From Methylococcales bacterium (lineage in GTDB: Bacteria > Pseudomonadota > Gammaproteobacteria > Methylococcales > Methylomonadaceae): DNA of 64,000 nt. Of this stretch, positions 52,059 through 62,443 are shown one piece after another. Each line of letters opens with the position of its first letter. Within the stretch, counting starts at the first letter, position 1. The stretch is from the NCBI GenBank assembly GCA_026399075.1, contig JAPLRR010000029.1:1-64000 (forward strand). The letters run 5' to 3'. The notes under the pieces were generated by a model. The model was not told where the DNA came from and ran no database searches. It saw only the letters and a program-made list of their open reading frames with translations. Position numbers and translations under genes: made by a program.

Positions 52059-53732
52059 TTAAAACAAGCCCGTTATCTTGCCATCATCATCAATATCTAT
52101 CCGTTCAGCCGCTGGCACTTTCGGTAGGCCCGGCATGGTCATGATGTCGCCAGCAATGGCGACAATAAAGCCTGCACCATTGGCCAACCTGACCTCGCGG
52201 ATTTCCACGGTATGCCCTGAAGGTGCCCCTTTTACCGTGGCATTAGTCGAAAATGACATTTGGGTTTTGGCGATACACACCGGAAATTTGCCGTAATCCG
52301 TATTCCACGCCGCCAACTGTGCCTTCACTTTGGGGCTGGCGGTAATGCCAGCAGCGCCATATAACTTGGTGGCTATCGCTTCGATTTTCTCCCACAAGCT
52401 GAGGTTTTCATCATAAACAAAGGTAAATTCCGGTTCACGTTGGTCCACCACCTTAATAACCGCAGCCGCCAAGCTTTCAGCGCCTGCACCGCCATGCGCC
52501 CAATGTTTGGACACAACACATTCTGCACCTAAATCTTGGCATTTTTGTTGTAACAAGGCGACTTCGGCATCGGTGTCAAACGTGAAATGATTGATACAGA
52601 CTACGCAGGGCAAACCATAATGTTGGGTGATATTGTGGTAATGGCGTTCAAGATTGACAAAGCCTTGCGCTAAGGCCGCCAAATTTTCGTTGTTTAGCTC
52701 GTCTTTGTTTAAGCCACCATGAAATTTTAACGCCCGTATCGTGGCGACCAGCACCACCGCTGACGGGGTCAGACCGGACATGCGGCATTTGATGTCAATA
52801 AACTTTTCCGCACCCAAATCCGCGCCAAATCCTGCTTCTGTAACCACGTAATCGGCCAGCTTTAACGCGGTTTTAGTGGCGGTTACGGTATTGCAGCCAT
52901 GGGCGATATTGGCAAACGGGCCGCCGTGGATAATGGCGATATTGTTTTCCAAAGTTTGCACGAGGTTGGGTTTAATGGCATCTTTCAACAAGGCCGCCAT
53001 CGCGCCATGGGCATTGAGGTCCCGCGCATACACCGGGGTTTTGTTGTCGGATTTATAGCCAATCACAATACGGCCCAAGCGTTCTTTTAAGTCCGTGCGT
53101 CCGGTCGCCAAACACAAAATCGCCATCACTTCCGAAGCCACGACGATGTCGTAGCCATCTTCCCGCAAATAACCATTTGCTGGGCCGCCCATGCCCACCA
53201 CAATACTGCGCAAGGCGCGGTCATTCATATCTACCACACGTTTCCATTGGATGCGGCGCGGGTCTATATCCAAGGCATTGCCGTGGTTAATGTGGTTGTC
53301 TATCAAGGCCGACAACAAATTATGCGCCACGCCGATGGCATGGAAGTCGCCGGTAAAATGCAGGTTAATGTCTTCCATCGGCACAACTTGCGCATAACCG
53401 CCGCCTGCCGCACCGCCTTTAACGCCAAAACAAGGCCCTAAGGACGGCTCGCGCAAACACATCATGGTTTTTTTGCCCAAGCGGTTCATGGCATCGCCCA
53501 AGCCTACGGTCGTCGTGGTTTTGCCTTCACCCGCCGGGGTAGGACTGATGGCAGTGACCAAAATCAGCTTGCCGTCCGCTTTGTCCTTAAGGCTGTTGAT
53601 ATATTCCAAGGATATTTTGGCTTTGTAATGGCCAAAAGGATCCAAGTGTTCGGCTTCAATGCCGTACTGTTCTTTAGCCAAAGCGATGATGGGTTTCATC
53701 TTGGCCTGTTGGGCAATTTCTATGTCTGACAT
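52059..53732 (-). CDS. fhs: Formate-tetrahydrofolate ligase
   Basis: Makes 10-formyl-tetrahydrofolate from formate, THF and ATP, linking formate to assimilatory C1 units. The 557-residue length is normal. The ATP site [11 protein letters not shown] and the block [11 protein letters not shown] are present. In a methylotroph this enzyme can feed C1 from oxidation into the serine cycle or biosynthesis. Single gene, convergent with uvrD. Confidence 0.97.
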   Translation of the reverse strand: MSDIEIAQQAKMKPIIALAKEQYGIEAEHLDPFGHYKAKISLEYINSLKDKADGKLILVTAISPTPAGEGKTTTTVGLGDAMNRLGKKTMMCLREPSLGPCFGVKGGAAGGGYAQVVPMEDINLHFTGDFHAIGVAHNLLSALIDNHINHGNALDIDPRRIQWKRVVDMNDRALRSIVVGMGGPANGYLREDGYDIVVASEVMAILCLATGRTDLKERLGRIVIGYKSDNKTPVYARDLNAHGAMAALLKDAIKPNLVQTLENNIAIIHGGPFANIAHGCNTVTATKTALKLADYVVTEAGFGADLGAEKFIDIKCRMSGLTPSAVVLVATIRALKFHGGLNKDELNNENLAALAQGFVNLERHYHNITQHYGLPCVVCINHFTFDTDAEVALLQQKCQDLGAECVVSKHWAHGGAGAESLAAAVIKVVDQREPEFTFVYDENLSLWEKIEAIATKLYGAAGITASPKVKAQLAAWNTDYGKFPVCIAKTQMSFSTNATVKGAPSGHTVEIREVRLANGAGFIVAIAGDIMTMPGLPKVPAAERIDIDDDGKITGLF

Positions 53733-53881
53733 GGGTTATCCCGAATTAATAAAGTTTTTAAGGTAAGGAAATTTATAGCATTATAGCAATTGACGGCCAA
53801 TCTAGCGCCTTTCTAATCCTTGAAATGCCAGCCGATAGTTTTTCGGGTAACTGATTAACCTACCAACGTCTCTATACGGTT

Positions 53882-54171
53882 TTATTTATATACGTCGTCT
53901 CTACTATCGGCTTTATAAACATAGATGAATAGCTCTGCATCTATGATTTCATATAAAAACCGATATTTTCCGATGCGTAGCCTAAAGTGCCCTTTTTTAT
54001 TGATCATAGCTTTAATGTCAAGGCTTGTAGAGCGGGGATCTTTTCCCAGCTGTCAAATGCAGTGATAATTTTCATTCTTAACCGATGCTCAGATTTATCC
54101 AAAAACTTCCCAACTTGTTTAGAGACACTTAACTGATAAGCCCTCCTTGCTTTAACGCTTTCTAGTCCTAT
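53882..54171 (-). pseudogene. Frameshifted RelE/ParE-type toxin
   Basis: Two frames on the minus strand together read as one toxin. The first gives Y-Q-L-S-V-S-K-Q-V-G-K-F-L-D-K and W-E-K-I-P-A-L-Q-A-L; a shift then gives D-I-K-A-M-I-N-K-K-G-H-F-R-L-R-I-G-K-Y-R and on to D-S-R-D-D-V-Y-K-stop. This is the RelE/ParE fold with its F-R-L-R-I-G-x-Y-R strand. No in-frame ATG start is obvious. The break falls near 54030. No antitoxin gene is seen beside it, since the next gene upstream is unrelated. Either a decayed toxin or a sequencing frameshift. Confidence 0.75.
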
Positions 54172-54183
54172 CTAGATCACTGC

Positions 54184-55062
54184 CTACCACTGAACACATA
54201 AATCTGGCGAACTTAAATTTCTTCCACGTATCCCAGAAGGATGGTAGGCATGGAATTTAATATTGCAATTTATATTGGCATCAATCGTTAGTTTTACCCA
54301 ATGTTTTAGACTATCAACCTCAACAACACCCTTATTAAGGCCGCCCGTACACATATTAAAAATAGCAATAGGCTGATATAGATGTATACGACTTACAAAA
54401 TCACGTTCACAATAGGGGTATATGGCCTTCCAAACCTTGTTTCTAATTACTGAGGCAGTTTTATCTTGCTCCATACTTGTTTTATGAATGAAATTAAGAG
54501 ATGTTTGAAAAGGAACAGGGTTAATAAAACAAATACTATATGTTCCATTAGAAAGGTTAAGGCAAGATTGCAATTTAGATAAAATGTGTGACTCAAAATT
54601 ATTGAAGAATTTGTCTCCTGTTGTACCATTCGCCAATGTTAAAGGGTTGAAATTTTCGTCATATTCGGATATGTGCGGTGATTCTAAAATAACTAAAATT
54701 GTATTTTGCAGTGTGTTACGGTTGGCAGGATTGTTAAGCGGCTTATCAATATGAATAAATTCTTCATTGTGTTTTTTCTTACGTTGTGTGAAAGTTAATA
54801 AATTTCCTAGGGCAGCCCGCTTCTGTACTACAGTACCTTCGAAAAAGTCAAAATCATACCTATGCACATCTGGAATTTCGGTTTTTTTATTAAAAAAGGA
54901 ATTTTTTACCACAAAGAAATCGTCACCATAATTACTAAAATATCCTTGTAACTGAGGCCTTGTTGAATTGCTGTTAGTTAATATGGATTTTTCGTTCTCT
55001 TCTAATTTAATCAATGGATAAGAACAGGGATTGCTCCCAAAGTCCAACATTAAATACGCCAT
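54184..55062 (-). CDS. Unrecognised protein in an accessory islet, possible uracil-DNA-glycosylase-like fold
   Basis: The 292-residue product starts at 55062 with AAGGA upstream. It is soluble, with no signal peptide. Three features recall the uracil-DNA glycosylase superfamily: L-V-I-L-E-S-P-H about where motif A lies, then F-I-N-P-V-P-F, and a late Y-H-P-S-G like the H-P-S of motif B. The match is by eye and the family is not certain. The gene is markedly more AT-rich than neighbours and lies 3 bases after vapC, inside a toxin-antitoxin islet. A nuclease or defence role is possible. Confidence 0.65.
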   Translation of the reverse strand: MAYLMLDFGSNPCSYPLIKLEENEKSILTNSNSTRPQLQGYFSNYGDDFFVVKNSFFNKKTEIPDVHRYDFDFFEGTVVQKRAALGNLLTFTQRKKKHNEEFIHIDKPLNNPANRNTLQNTILVILESPHISEYDENFNPLTLANGTTGDKFFNNFESHILSKLQSCLNLSNGTYSICFINPVPFQTSLNFIHKTSMEQDKTASVIRNKVWKAIYPYCERDFVSRIHLYQPIAIFNMCTGGLNKGVVEVDSLKHWVKLTIDANINCNIKFHAYHPSGIRGRNLSSPDLCVQW

Positions 55063-55065
55063 CTT

Positions 55066-55437
55066 TTAATTCCTTGCCAAAGGATTGAAAAATCTAACAT
55101 CCAAAGAGCTAAAGTCTGAAATATTCCGAGTCACTAAAATTAAATCATTAACTTGTGCGCTAGCTGCAATAATATTGTCGGGTACTTTTATTTTCTTTAT
55201 TTTTCTATTTTTAATCGCTTGTATTGCTATGTCCCTAGTAATGTCTATTATTTTAAAGCCCTCTAAAAATGCTTTTACATCCGCTTCTTGTTCTGGGGTA
55301 AAAGAAAAAGAAAGAATTTCAATATAGCTTATTTGTGAGATGGAGCATTGATTTTTGTTGTTGACCAAAAATGAAGTAGCTATGTTTTCACCATTTAAAT
55401 GATAAATAATAATGTTGGAGTCGATCAGATACTTCAT
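55066..55437 (-). CDS. VapC-type PIN-domain toxin
   Basis: The 123-residue product is a PIN ribonuclease: first acidic site Y-L-I-D-S-N-I-I-I-Y-H-L, a middle acidic pair S-Y-I-E-I-L-S, and the late V-P-D-N-I-I-A-A-S-A and T-R-N-I-S-D-F. VapC toxins cleave RNA and are held by the antitoxin. The gene overlaps the antitoxin gene upstream by ATGA. Confidence 0.92.
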   Translation of the reverse strand: MKYLIDSNIIIYHLNGENIATSFLVNNKNQCSISQISYIEILSFSFTPEQEADVKAFLEGFKIIDITRDIAIQAIKNRKIKKIKVPDNIIAASAQVNDLILVTRNISDFSSLDVRFFNPLARN

Positions 55438-55664
55438 GCTTTATCGTTCCATTCATCCCTTATCTGTTTTTGCCATTCTAATGGGTCTATCATTTGCGAG
55501 GCTAATATCCCTGCCGTTTTGTTAATAATATCCGTTGATGGGTCAACCGTATTTTCTGGTTCAACAAAGGGCAGCACTAAAATTTCCACTTTAGTATTTA
55601 GGTATTCTGCGGGAATCCGAAGCGTATAATCTTGGGACTTTGGTGTAATAATTTCTCTTAGCAT
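55434..55664 (-). CDS. VapB-like antitoxin
   Basis: The 76-residue product has an N-terminal beta-rich part (Y-T-L-R-I-P-A-E-Y-L-N-T-K-V-E-I-L-V-L-P) and a C-terminal helix with D-P-L-E-W-Q-K-Q-I-R-D-E-W that should wrap the toxin. Its ATGA overlap with the PIN gene and its small size support the antitoxin role. The DNA-binding type is probably AbrB-like but not certain. Confidence 0.8.
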   Translation of the reverse strand: MLREIITPKSQDYTLRIPAEYLNTKVEILVLPFVEPENTVDPSTDIINKTAGILASQMIDPLEWQKQIRDEWNDKA

Positions 55665-55789
55665 CGTAGATTACCTTAGATTAGTTTTGGTCAGTCCCGT
55701 TGTAATTCGATTACCTGATTAAACACTTTACTTACTTGTTTAGAGCCCCAGTGATTTATTGGCATTGTCCCCGCCCAAACCATCAACAA

Positions 55790-56602
55790 CTACAACTTAA
55801 CCAACACTTCCCCACGCCCCATTTCTGACATATCCCCGGCATAACGCTGGACGCGGTTAAAGGCTAGCGTGGAGTCGGCAAATTTGCTGTCCAGTGTTTT
55901 GAATGAGGCGAATAAAATGGGTAAGAATGCTAAGGTATGGGCACCGCAATCATTAAAGCTTGCTGATAGTTGGGGTGGGTTCCATAACAATAACGTGCCT
56001 CGGCGCATGGCGTAGCCTAAAAACCGTCCTGTTTGGCCCATGACAGCGATAGTGCCTGCGGTCATCCGTGAACCGCAATAATCCCCGGCATTGCCTTCAA
56101 TCAGGATATTGCCCCGGCGCATGTGGTCGCCTGCGCGTTGCCCGACATTGCCTTTCACTAAAATTGTGCCGCCTTTCATGCCCATTTTATTGCCGGGCAG
56201 GGCTGCGCCTAAAAAGTCACCGACATTGCCGGACACTTCCAGATAGCCTTTTTTCATTTCACAAGCCGCATAAAGCCCGGCATTGCCGTGTACTTTAAGC
56301 TCGCCTGATTTCATGCCCATGCCCAAATAAGCGCCCGCATCGCCTTCAACGGTAATGCTGCCGCCGTCGAGTTCTTTGCCGATAAAATCAAGCTTGGCCG
56401 TGCTGTTTTTTATGACAATGGCTTGGCTGTCCACGCCCTCAATGGTGAATAATTCATCAACACGCAACTTGCGTTTGCCACTTTGCAAATGCAGGGCGGC
56501 AATGTCTGCCACTGCCAGGTCTTTTAACAGATGGCACACCAGCGGTGACATATCCACACGTTGAGCGGGTGGGTTTATTAGCGTAAATGTCAAAGCGCTC
56601 AT
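55790..56602 (-). CDS. fhcC: Formyltransferase/hydrolase complex subunit C
   Basis: FhcC is the subunit of the bacterial complex that converts formyl-tetrahydromethanopterin to formate, and is a homologue of formylmethanofuran dehydrogenase subunit C. The 270-residue product is made of the typical Gly-rich repeats, each close to G-D-x-x-G-x-x-M-x-x-G-x-I-x-V-x-G-N-x-G. Cytoplasmic. Overlaps fhcD by four bases (ATGA). The A and B subunit genes are not in this window. Confidence 0.96.
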   Translation of the reverse strand: MSALTFTLINPPAQRVDMSPLVCHLLKDLAVADIAALHLQSGKRKLRVDELFTIEGVDSQAIVIKNSTAKLDFIGKELDGGSITVEGDAGAYLGMGMKSGELKVHGNAGLYAACEMKKGYLEVSGNVGDFLGAALPGNKMGMKGGTILVKGNVGQRAGDHMRRGNILIEGNAGDYCGSRMTAGTIAVMGQTGRFLGYAMRRGTLLLWNPPQLSASFNDCGAHTLAFLPILFASFKTLDSKFADSTLAFNRVQRYAGDMSEMGRGEVLVKL

Positions 56603-57495
56603 GCCATAATCTCCTGTAAGTGAAAGTGGAACGGCCCCAGTTTGCCGCCATAATTACCCGCGCTTATCCGTTTGATGCCGTTTTCTGCACCCAAATCACA
56701 CACGGCTTGGATACCGACACGCATGGCCAAGTCTATGTCTGCTTTGCTTAAGCCATCGATAACAATTTCCATGACTGATTCAATTTCAGGCGACAAATCG
56801 GTTTTGGTCGCGCCTTTTAAGGTTGGGCAAAAGGCATCGTTAGTCGAAGCATTGAGGGTTTTGTATTTTGAGCCAACTTTAGACCCTGAGCGCACCACGC
56901 CGCCAGGAAAAGGCATAATGACATTGGGGATTTTACGCATGGCTTCGATGGCGGCTTCGCAAGCGGCCAAGGCTTGGGGCTGGGATTGCGCCAGCACTAA
57001 AAAGTTGCCGCCGCCAATAGCATCCACTTGGCCAGTGGTGGCTTCCGATAAAAATTCCCCATCCATAACGGGTATGCGCCAATAACGCTTGCCGGCAATC
57101 ACTTTGGCAATTTGGAAGCCATCGCCAAAATAGCGTAGATTTTTGCCTAAGGGGATACGGATGCCGCCATCTATGCCGGCAAACAGCGCGGAAGTCGGTG
57201 ACGTTAACACGCACTGTCCTGCCCTTGTTTCCAATTGCTTAGCCAAACCTTTGCCGCCCATGGCAAAAATCATAATCGATACACCCGGACGGCCATCTGG
57301 GGTTTCGTCTGGACCCAACACCCTTTCGATGCCTGCTTCACAACCACAGGCTATCACCGATGTGGCGAAGCCGGTCATGGCTTGTGCGGAAATCATCGCC
57401 CATTTTTCGTTTTGTGCGGTGATAATGGCGCGGGTGGCTTTCATGGGAAACGCTTCGGCAAAAGTCGCGTCTATAGTGACACCGTTAATAATCAT
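56599..57495 (-). CDS. fhcD: Formylmethanofuran-tetrahydromethanopterin formyltransferase subunit D
   Basis: FhcD (Ftr homologue) moves the formyl group between tetrahydromethanopterin and the methanofuran-like carrier in the methylotrophic C1 oxidation route. The 298-residue length is normal. Blocks include D-A-T-F-A-E-A-F-P-M near the start, C-G-C-E-A-G-I-E, P-L-G-K-N-L-R-Y-F-G-D-G-F-Q and a late F-H-F-H-L. First of the fhcD-fhcC pair. Confidence 0.97.
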   Translation of the reverse strand: MIINGVTIDATFAEAFPMKATRAIITAQNEKWAMISAQAMTGFATSVIACGCEAGIERVLGPDETPDGRPGVSIMIFAMGGKGLAKQLETRAGQCVLTSPTSALFAGIDGGIRIPLGKNLRYFGDGFQIAKVIAGKRYWRIPVMDGEFLSEATTGQVDAIGGGNFLVLAQSQPQALAACEAAIEAMRKIPNVIMPFPGGVVRSGSKVGSKYKTLNASTNDAFCPTLKGATKTDLSPEIESVMEIVIDGLSKADIDLAMRVGIQAVCDLGAENGIKRISAGNYGGKLGPFHFHLQEIMA

Positions 57496-57616
57496 AATTT
57501 TATGCCCATTGTTGTGTGTATTTTCATGTTCTGGGTGGGGGTTCCTTGGGCGTATGGCATAAATTTTTGGCGGCTAAAAGCTGCCGAATAGCACCTAAAC
57601 GCCGGACTGGCCGTGT

Positions 57617-58219
57617 TTATTCGTTGGTTTCGGTGATGATCACATCAATACCTTGCTGCCTTAACCGTGCCCGGTTGGCATTTACACTACCCGTCTGGGT
57701 GAAAGGCCCCATTTTGACCCGATACCAATTGGTTTTGCCCACTTTTGCTTTTTGGACTTTGGATTCCATCCCTAATGCGGCAAGCTTTTTACGGAGCTGT
57801 TCAGCTTCCTTAAACGTCTGAAAAGAACCCGCTTGCATAATATAACGGGTTTCTTTCGCCTTACCCACCCGCTCTTCGCGGGTGCGGGTCTTAATTTCGT
57901 GTTCCGCCACCACCACTTCTTTTTTGGCCAAAACGGTGTAAAAATCGAAACGGGGCGGTTTAGGGGCGGCGTCCTCTGCCGCCTTTTGTTCCGCTTTGGC
58001 TTGCTCGCCAGTCTTTGCCAAGGGTGTTGTGCTGGCTGGCTGGGCACTTACTGGTTTAGGGGTGCCACTACGCAAATAAACCAAAAAAACGACAAACGCT
58101 ATTATTATTGCGGTAATTAGCATCCATCGCCACAAACCAACGCCGGACGGACGCTCAGATTTTGATTTGCGTTGCCCGGCATAGCGGTCTTTCGGTCTTG
58201 GTTTATAGTCTCTGGACAT
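57617..58219 (-). CDS. SPOR-domain membrane protein, FtsN-like
   Basis: The 200-residue product has a short cytoplasmic part, one transmembrane helix (about 29-48), a Lys/Pro/Ala-rich periplasmic linker and a C-terminal SPOR domain (about 120-197) with Y-I-M-Q-A-G-S-F and W-Y-R-V-K-M-G-P-F. SPOR domains bind septal peptidoglycan, so a role in division is likely. Starts at a TAATG overlap with the end of argS, a common pairing in gammaproteobacteria. Confidence 0.9.
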   Translation of the reverse strand: MSRDYKPRPKDRYAGQRKSKSERPSGVGLWRWMLITAIIIAFVVFLVYLRSGTPKPVSAQPASTTPLAKTGEQAKAEQKAAEDAAPKPPRFDFYTVLAKKEVVVAEHEIKTRTREERVGKAKETRYIMQAGSFQTFKEAEQLRKKLAALGMESKVQKAKVGKTNWYRVKMGPFTQTGSVNANRARLRQQGIDVIITETNE

Positions 58220-59979
58220 TACATCGATTCAGGTGTATTGATATTCAATAGGCCCAGCCCGTTAGCCAACACTTGTTTAACCGCACACACCAAGTTTAAT
58301 CGGGCATTGCGGACACTGGCATCGTCAACGAGAAACTGATGGGCGTTGTAATAGGTATGGAACTCATGGGCCAATTCACGCAGGTAGAGCACTAATTGGT
58401 GTGGCTCATAGTGCAACGCGGCCCGCTCCAGCACTTCAGGATAGCGCGCCAAAGAAACCAATAACATGGTCTCATGCTCTTCGGTCAATTTAGCCAAACT
58501 TTCCATGCCTAGCAAACTATTTCTTTCCAAGCCTTTTTCATCCAACTGACGCAAGACGCTACAAACCCTAGCGTAAGCATATTGGACATAAAATACTGGG
58601 TTTTCATTGGATTTTGAAGTCGCTAGTTTTAAGTCAAAATCCATGTGCTGTTCTGAACGTCTCATCACATAGAAGAAACGCGCAGCATCATTCCCCACTT
58701 CATTACGCAATTGCCGCAAGGTGACAAATTCACCAGAACGGGTGGACATGGACACTTTTTCTTCACCCCGGTAAAGGATGGCAAATTGTACCAACAACAC
58801 GCTTAATTTCGATTCATCCGCACCCAAGGCTTGGATGGCGGCCCTTACCCTAGGGATATAGCCGTGGTGGTCAGCGCCCCAAATATCGATAATTTGGTCA
58901 AAGCCACGATCCAGCTTGTTCATGTGGTAGGCAATGTCAGACGCAAAATACGTGTACTGGCCATTTTCACGCACCACCACCCGGTCTTTTTCATCGCCTA
59001 AGCGGCTGGAGGCAAACCACGTTGCGCCTTCTTGCACATAAAGATAGCCGCTAGCCTGTAAGCGGGCCAGCGCTTTTTCCACTGAGCCGTCATTCATTAG
59101 CTGGCGTTCTGAAAACCATTGCTGGTAGTTGACACCAAACTCCTCCAAATCCTGCTTGATGTCTTCAAGGATGTCAGCCAACCCACTTTGGAACAAATCA
59201 TGGTATAAAGACTGCCCCAACAAGGTTTTTGCCCGCGCAATCAGCGCGTCAATATGGATGTCCTTATCGCCGCCTTGTGGTTCATCGGCGGGGATATTCT
59301 CCATAACCAACTCTATAGGCCGACGGTATTCGTTGTTGGCGTTTTTGTGAATTTGCCGCGCAATTTCGCGCACATAATCACCGCGATACGCATTGCTGGG
59401 AAACTCCACCAACTCGCCGCATTCTTCCAAATACCGCAACCAAACGCTAGTGGCAAGAATGTCCATCTGCCGCCCGGCATCATTGACATAATATTCCCGA
59501 TGCACATCAAAACCTACGGCATCAAGCAAGCTGGCAACCGCAGAACCATAAGCCGCACCTCGTCCATGGCCGACATGCAAGGGGCCGGTCGGGTTGGCTG
59601 AAACAAATTCGACTTGGACTTTTTTACCCGCACCGACCTGGCTTAGGCCAAATTCCCGCCCTTGGGCATGGATTTGCTGGATGATTTGATACTGGGCATT
59701 GGGGTTGATAAAAAAATTGATAAACCCTGGGCCTGCCAACTCCACTTTCAAAACCGCTTCATGCGCCGGAATGGCAGCAATAATCTTTTCGGCCAGCTGC
59801 CTAGGGTTAGCTTTTGCCGACTTTGCCAGCACTAAGGCCAGATTGGAGGCAAAATCGCCGTGCTGGGCATCACGGGTGCGCTCCAAGGTGGTGGCGGGAA
59901 TCACGTCCAAGCCCGCGAGGCCTTCCGCTTTAAGGGTTTCAAGGGCTTGTAGGATCAGTTCCTCTAGTTTTTGTTTCAT
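58219..59979 (-). CDS. argS: Arginyl-tRNA synthetase
   Basis: The start at 59979 (Met-Lys-Gln-Lys-Leu) gives 586 residues, the usual length; the open frame extends to 60045. The HIGH-like motif [13 protein letters not shown] and the class I fold with K-V-S-M-S-T-R-S-G are clear. Charges tRNA-Arg. Followed by the SPOR gene in a TAATG overlap. Confidence 0.97.
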   Translation of the reverse strand: MKQKLEELILQALETLKAEGLAGLDVIPATTLERTRDAQHGDFASNLALVLAKSAKANPRQLAEKIIAAIPAHEAVLKVELAGPGFINFFINPNAQYQIIQQIHAQGREFGLSQVGAGKKVQVEFVSANPTGPLHVGHGRGAAYGSAVASLLDAVGFDVHREYYVNDAGRQMDILATSVWLRYLEECGELVEFPSNAYRGDYVREIARQIHKNANNEYRRPIELVMENIPADEPQGGDKDIHIDALIARAKTLLGQSLYHDLFQSGLADILEDIKQDLEEFGVNYQQWFSERQLMNDGSVEKALARLQASGYLYVQEGATWFASSRLGDEKDRVVVRENGQYTYFASDIAYHMNKLDRGFDQIIDIWGADHHGYIPRVRAAIQALGADESKLSVLLVQFAILYRGEEKVSMSTRSGEFVTLRQLRNEVGNDAARFFYVMRRSEQHMDFDLKLATSKSNENPVFYVQYAYARVCSVLRQLDEKGLERNSLLGMESLAKLTEEHETMLLVSLARYPEVLERAALHYEPHQLVLYLRELAHEFHTYYNAHQFLVDDASVRNARLNLVCAVKQVLANGLGLLNINTPESM

Positions 59980-60121
59980 TGCTTCACTGCGTAGTTTAAT
60001 CAGATAAATAGGCCCATTATCCCTGAAAATCACCTGATTATCCATTCAAAGTATAGGGGGCGTGGTGTTAAGGGATAAATTGTATAACACGGCCTGCTGG
60101 CAAATGCTTTGTTGGGGCGCT

Positions 60122-62356
60122 TTAATACAAGTCCACCGGATCAACATCCAATGACCAGCGCAGTTTTTTTGCCTGCTTGAGTTTGGCAATTTCGGGTATC
60201 AGCTTATCCAACAATTGGTGCAAGTCTTTACGGCGGACATTTTGGAACAGCAATTGATAGCGGTAAAAGCCTGCCCGTCTGGCCATGGGGGCTGACACTG
60301 GCCCTAATATATGGGTTTGGCCGCTGTTATATTGTTGTACCAAATCGGCAAGGGCTTGGAAAAACAGCGCCGGTGTTTCGGTATCGTGGGACTCTACGCG
60401 CAACAGGGCCTGATGGCTAAATGGCGGCAGTTGCGCGGCTTTGCGTTCTGCCAATGCGGTTTTGGCAAAACGCCGGTAGCCTTGCTGGATTAAGGTGGTC
60501 AACAAAGGATGCTCTGGTTGCCTGGTTTGCATAATGACTTTGCCGGGCTTTTCCGCCCGCCCGGCACGCCCTGCAACTTGGACCACCAGTTGGGCCAATT
60601 TTTCGGGTGCGTGGAAATCAATGCTAAATAAGCCGCTGTCCACATCCAATAGCGCCACTAAGGTCACGTTAGGGAAATGATGGCCTTTAGCCAGCATTTG
60701 CGTCCCTAAAATAATGTCCACATCACCTTGGTTGATTTGCTGCAAATAATTTTCCAAAGTTCCTTTACGCTGCGTGGAATCGCGGTCCAAACGTACGATC
60801 ACCTGTTCGGGAAAGCGCAAGGCCAAAGCTTGCTCCACCCGTTCAGTGCCTAAGCCCAAGGCCGTCAATTCCCCGGTCTTGCAAGCCGGGCAGCGCCTAG
60901 GCAAAGGATATTCCTTAGCGCAATGATGGCAGCGCAAGCACTTATCATCGGCATGAACCACTAAATTGGCATCACAACGCAAACAACGCGCCACCCAGCC
61001 GCAACCGTGGCAAATCAGCGTGGGCGCAAATCCACGGCGATTTAAAAACAATAACACCTGCTCTTTTTTCGCCAGTGTTTGCCGCATCTCCCCTATGAGT
61101 GCTTCTGATAAGCCCTCGAACATCCGCTTATTCCTAATGTCCAGCAACTGCAAAACAGGCGCGGTGGCGCTGCCCGCCCTATCCGGCAAATGCAGCCATT
61201 GGTAACGGTGCTTGATCACATTATGCAGGCTTTCTAAGGAGGGCGTTGCCGATCCCAGCAACACCGGAATATGCAATAACTTCCCACGCACGACGGCAAT
61301 ATCCCGCGCTGAAAAACGAAAGCCGTCTTGCTGCTTAAATGAAGCGTCGTGTTCTTCGTCCAGGATAATCAAGCCCGGATTTTTTAAGGGCGTAAACAAT
61401 GCCGAGCGCGTACCTAGCATAATGCCGCACTGGCCTTGCTGCATTTGCTGCCAAGCCATGCTGCGCTGCTTAGGGGTCAATTTGGAATGCGACACGGCAA
61501 TCGTAACCGCAAAGCGTTGTTTAAAGCGGTCTTCCAGTTGGGGTGTCAGGGTAATTTCCGGCACCAGCACCAATACCTGCTGACCCTGTGCTAGCACTTT
61601 GTGGATCAGTTGCAGATACACTTCGGTTTTGCCGCTACCCGTTACACCCTCCAGCAGAAACACCCCAAACTTTCCAAAACTGGCACAAACAGCATCGATA
61701 GCCGCTTGTTGCGGCGGATTACAGGCCAAGGCCTGGCTTTTTGTTAGCAGTTCAGGGCTTTTTGCGGCGACTGCTGCCTGTGAGGTTTGCAGCAGTTCCT
61801 TGGCCATAAGCTGCTTGACCGCAGGCCGCCAATGGCTGTTCCATACCGATAGTTCGGATTCTGACAAACCGCTGGGATGGCTTTGAAATTTTTCCAGGAC
61901 ACTTTTTTGCTTGGGGCTGCGTTGCAGTTGCTGGGGAGTAGCCAGTTTGCCCAAATCGGTCAAGGTATAGTGTTTTTCTGTCTGCACACCTAACGCTTTA
62001 CCTTGCCGTAATAGCGCAGGGAAAGCCGTGCTAATCACCACACCGACAGGATGATGGTAATACTGGCTGGCCCACAACAGCAAACGCAGGTCTTTCGCGG
62101 ACAAAAGCGGCTGCGGGTCGATTATGCGCACAACTTGCTTTAACTTTTCTGCCGCCACCGCGCTGTGGCTGACAATCTCCAACAAAAAGGCAATTTGTTT
62201 GGCTTTGCCGATGCCAAACGGCACTTCCACCCGCACCCCCGGCTTAATGTCAGCCACCTCGATAGTGTCCGGCGCAAGATAATCAAATAAGTGATAAAAC
62301 GGTTGGGCGATGGCGACCCTAAAAATCAGCGGGTCGCCAGGGGATAGTTTAGGCAT
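60122..62356 (-). CDS. priA: Primosomal protein N' (replication restart helicase PriA)
   Basis: PriA reloads the replisome at stalled forks. The 744-residue product has the N-terminal DNA-binding part, helicase motif I G-V-T-G-S-G-K-T-E-V, D-E-E-H-D and the Cys-rich zinc module (C-H-G-C, C-L-R-C, C-L-R-C-H-H-C, C-P-A-C), then the late V-A-G-R-A-G-R. Full length. Confidence 0.97.
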   Translation of the reverse strand: MPKLSPGDPLIFRVAIAQPFYHLFDYLAPDTIEVADIKPGVRVEVPFGIGKAKQIAFLLEIVSHSAVAAEKLKQVVRIIDPQPLLSAKDLRLLLWASQYYHHPVGVVISTAFPALLRQGKALGVQTEKHYTLTDLGKLATPQQLQRSPKQKSVLEKFQSHPSGLSESELSVWNSHWRPAVKQLMAKELLQTSQAAVAAKSPELLTKSQALACNPPQQAAIDAVCASFGKFGVFLLEGVTGSGKTEVYLQLIHKVLAQGQQVLVLVPEITLTPQLEDRFKQRFAVTIAVSHSKLTPKQRSMAWQQMQQGQCGIMLGTRSALFTPLKNPGLIILDEEHDASFKQQDGFRFSARDIAVVRGKLLHIPVLLGSATPSLESLHNVIKHRYQWLHLPDRAGSATAPVLQLLDIRNKRMFEGLSEALIGEMRQTLAKKEQVLLFLNRRGFAPTLICHGCGWVARCLRCDANLVVHADDKCLRCHHCAKEYPLPRRCPACKTGELTALGLGTERVEQALALRFPEQVIVRLDRDSTQRKGTLENYLQQINQGDVDIILGTQMLAKGHHFPNVTLVALLDVDSGLFSIDFHAPEKLAQLVVQVAGRAGRAEKPGKVIMQTRQPEHPLLTTLIQQGYRRFAKTALAERKAAQLPPFSHQALLRVESHDTETPALFFQALADLVQQYNSGQTHILGPVSAPMARRAGFYRYQLLFQNVRRKDLHQLLDKLIPEIAKLKQAKKLRWSLDVDPVDLY

Positions 62357-62443
62357 TATGGAGGGTGTCCCGCATTGATAATCCTGATTGTTGCGGCTTG
62401 CAAAACATTATGGGCAACCCGGCGCTAAACCGGAAAATTGGCG

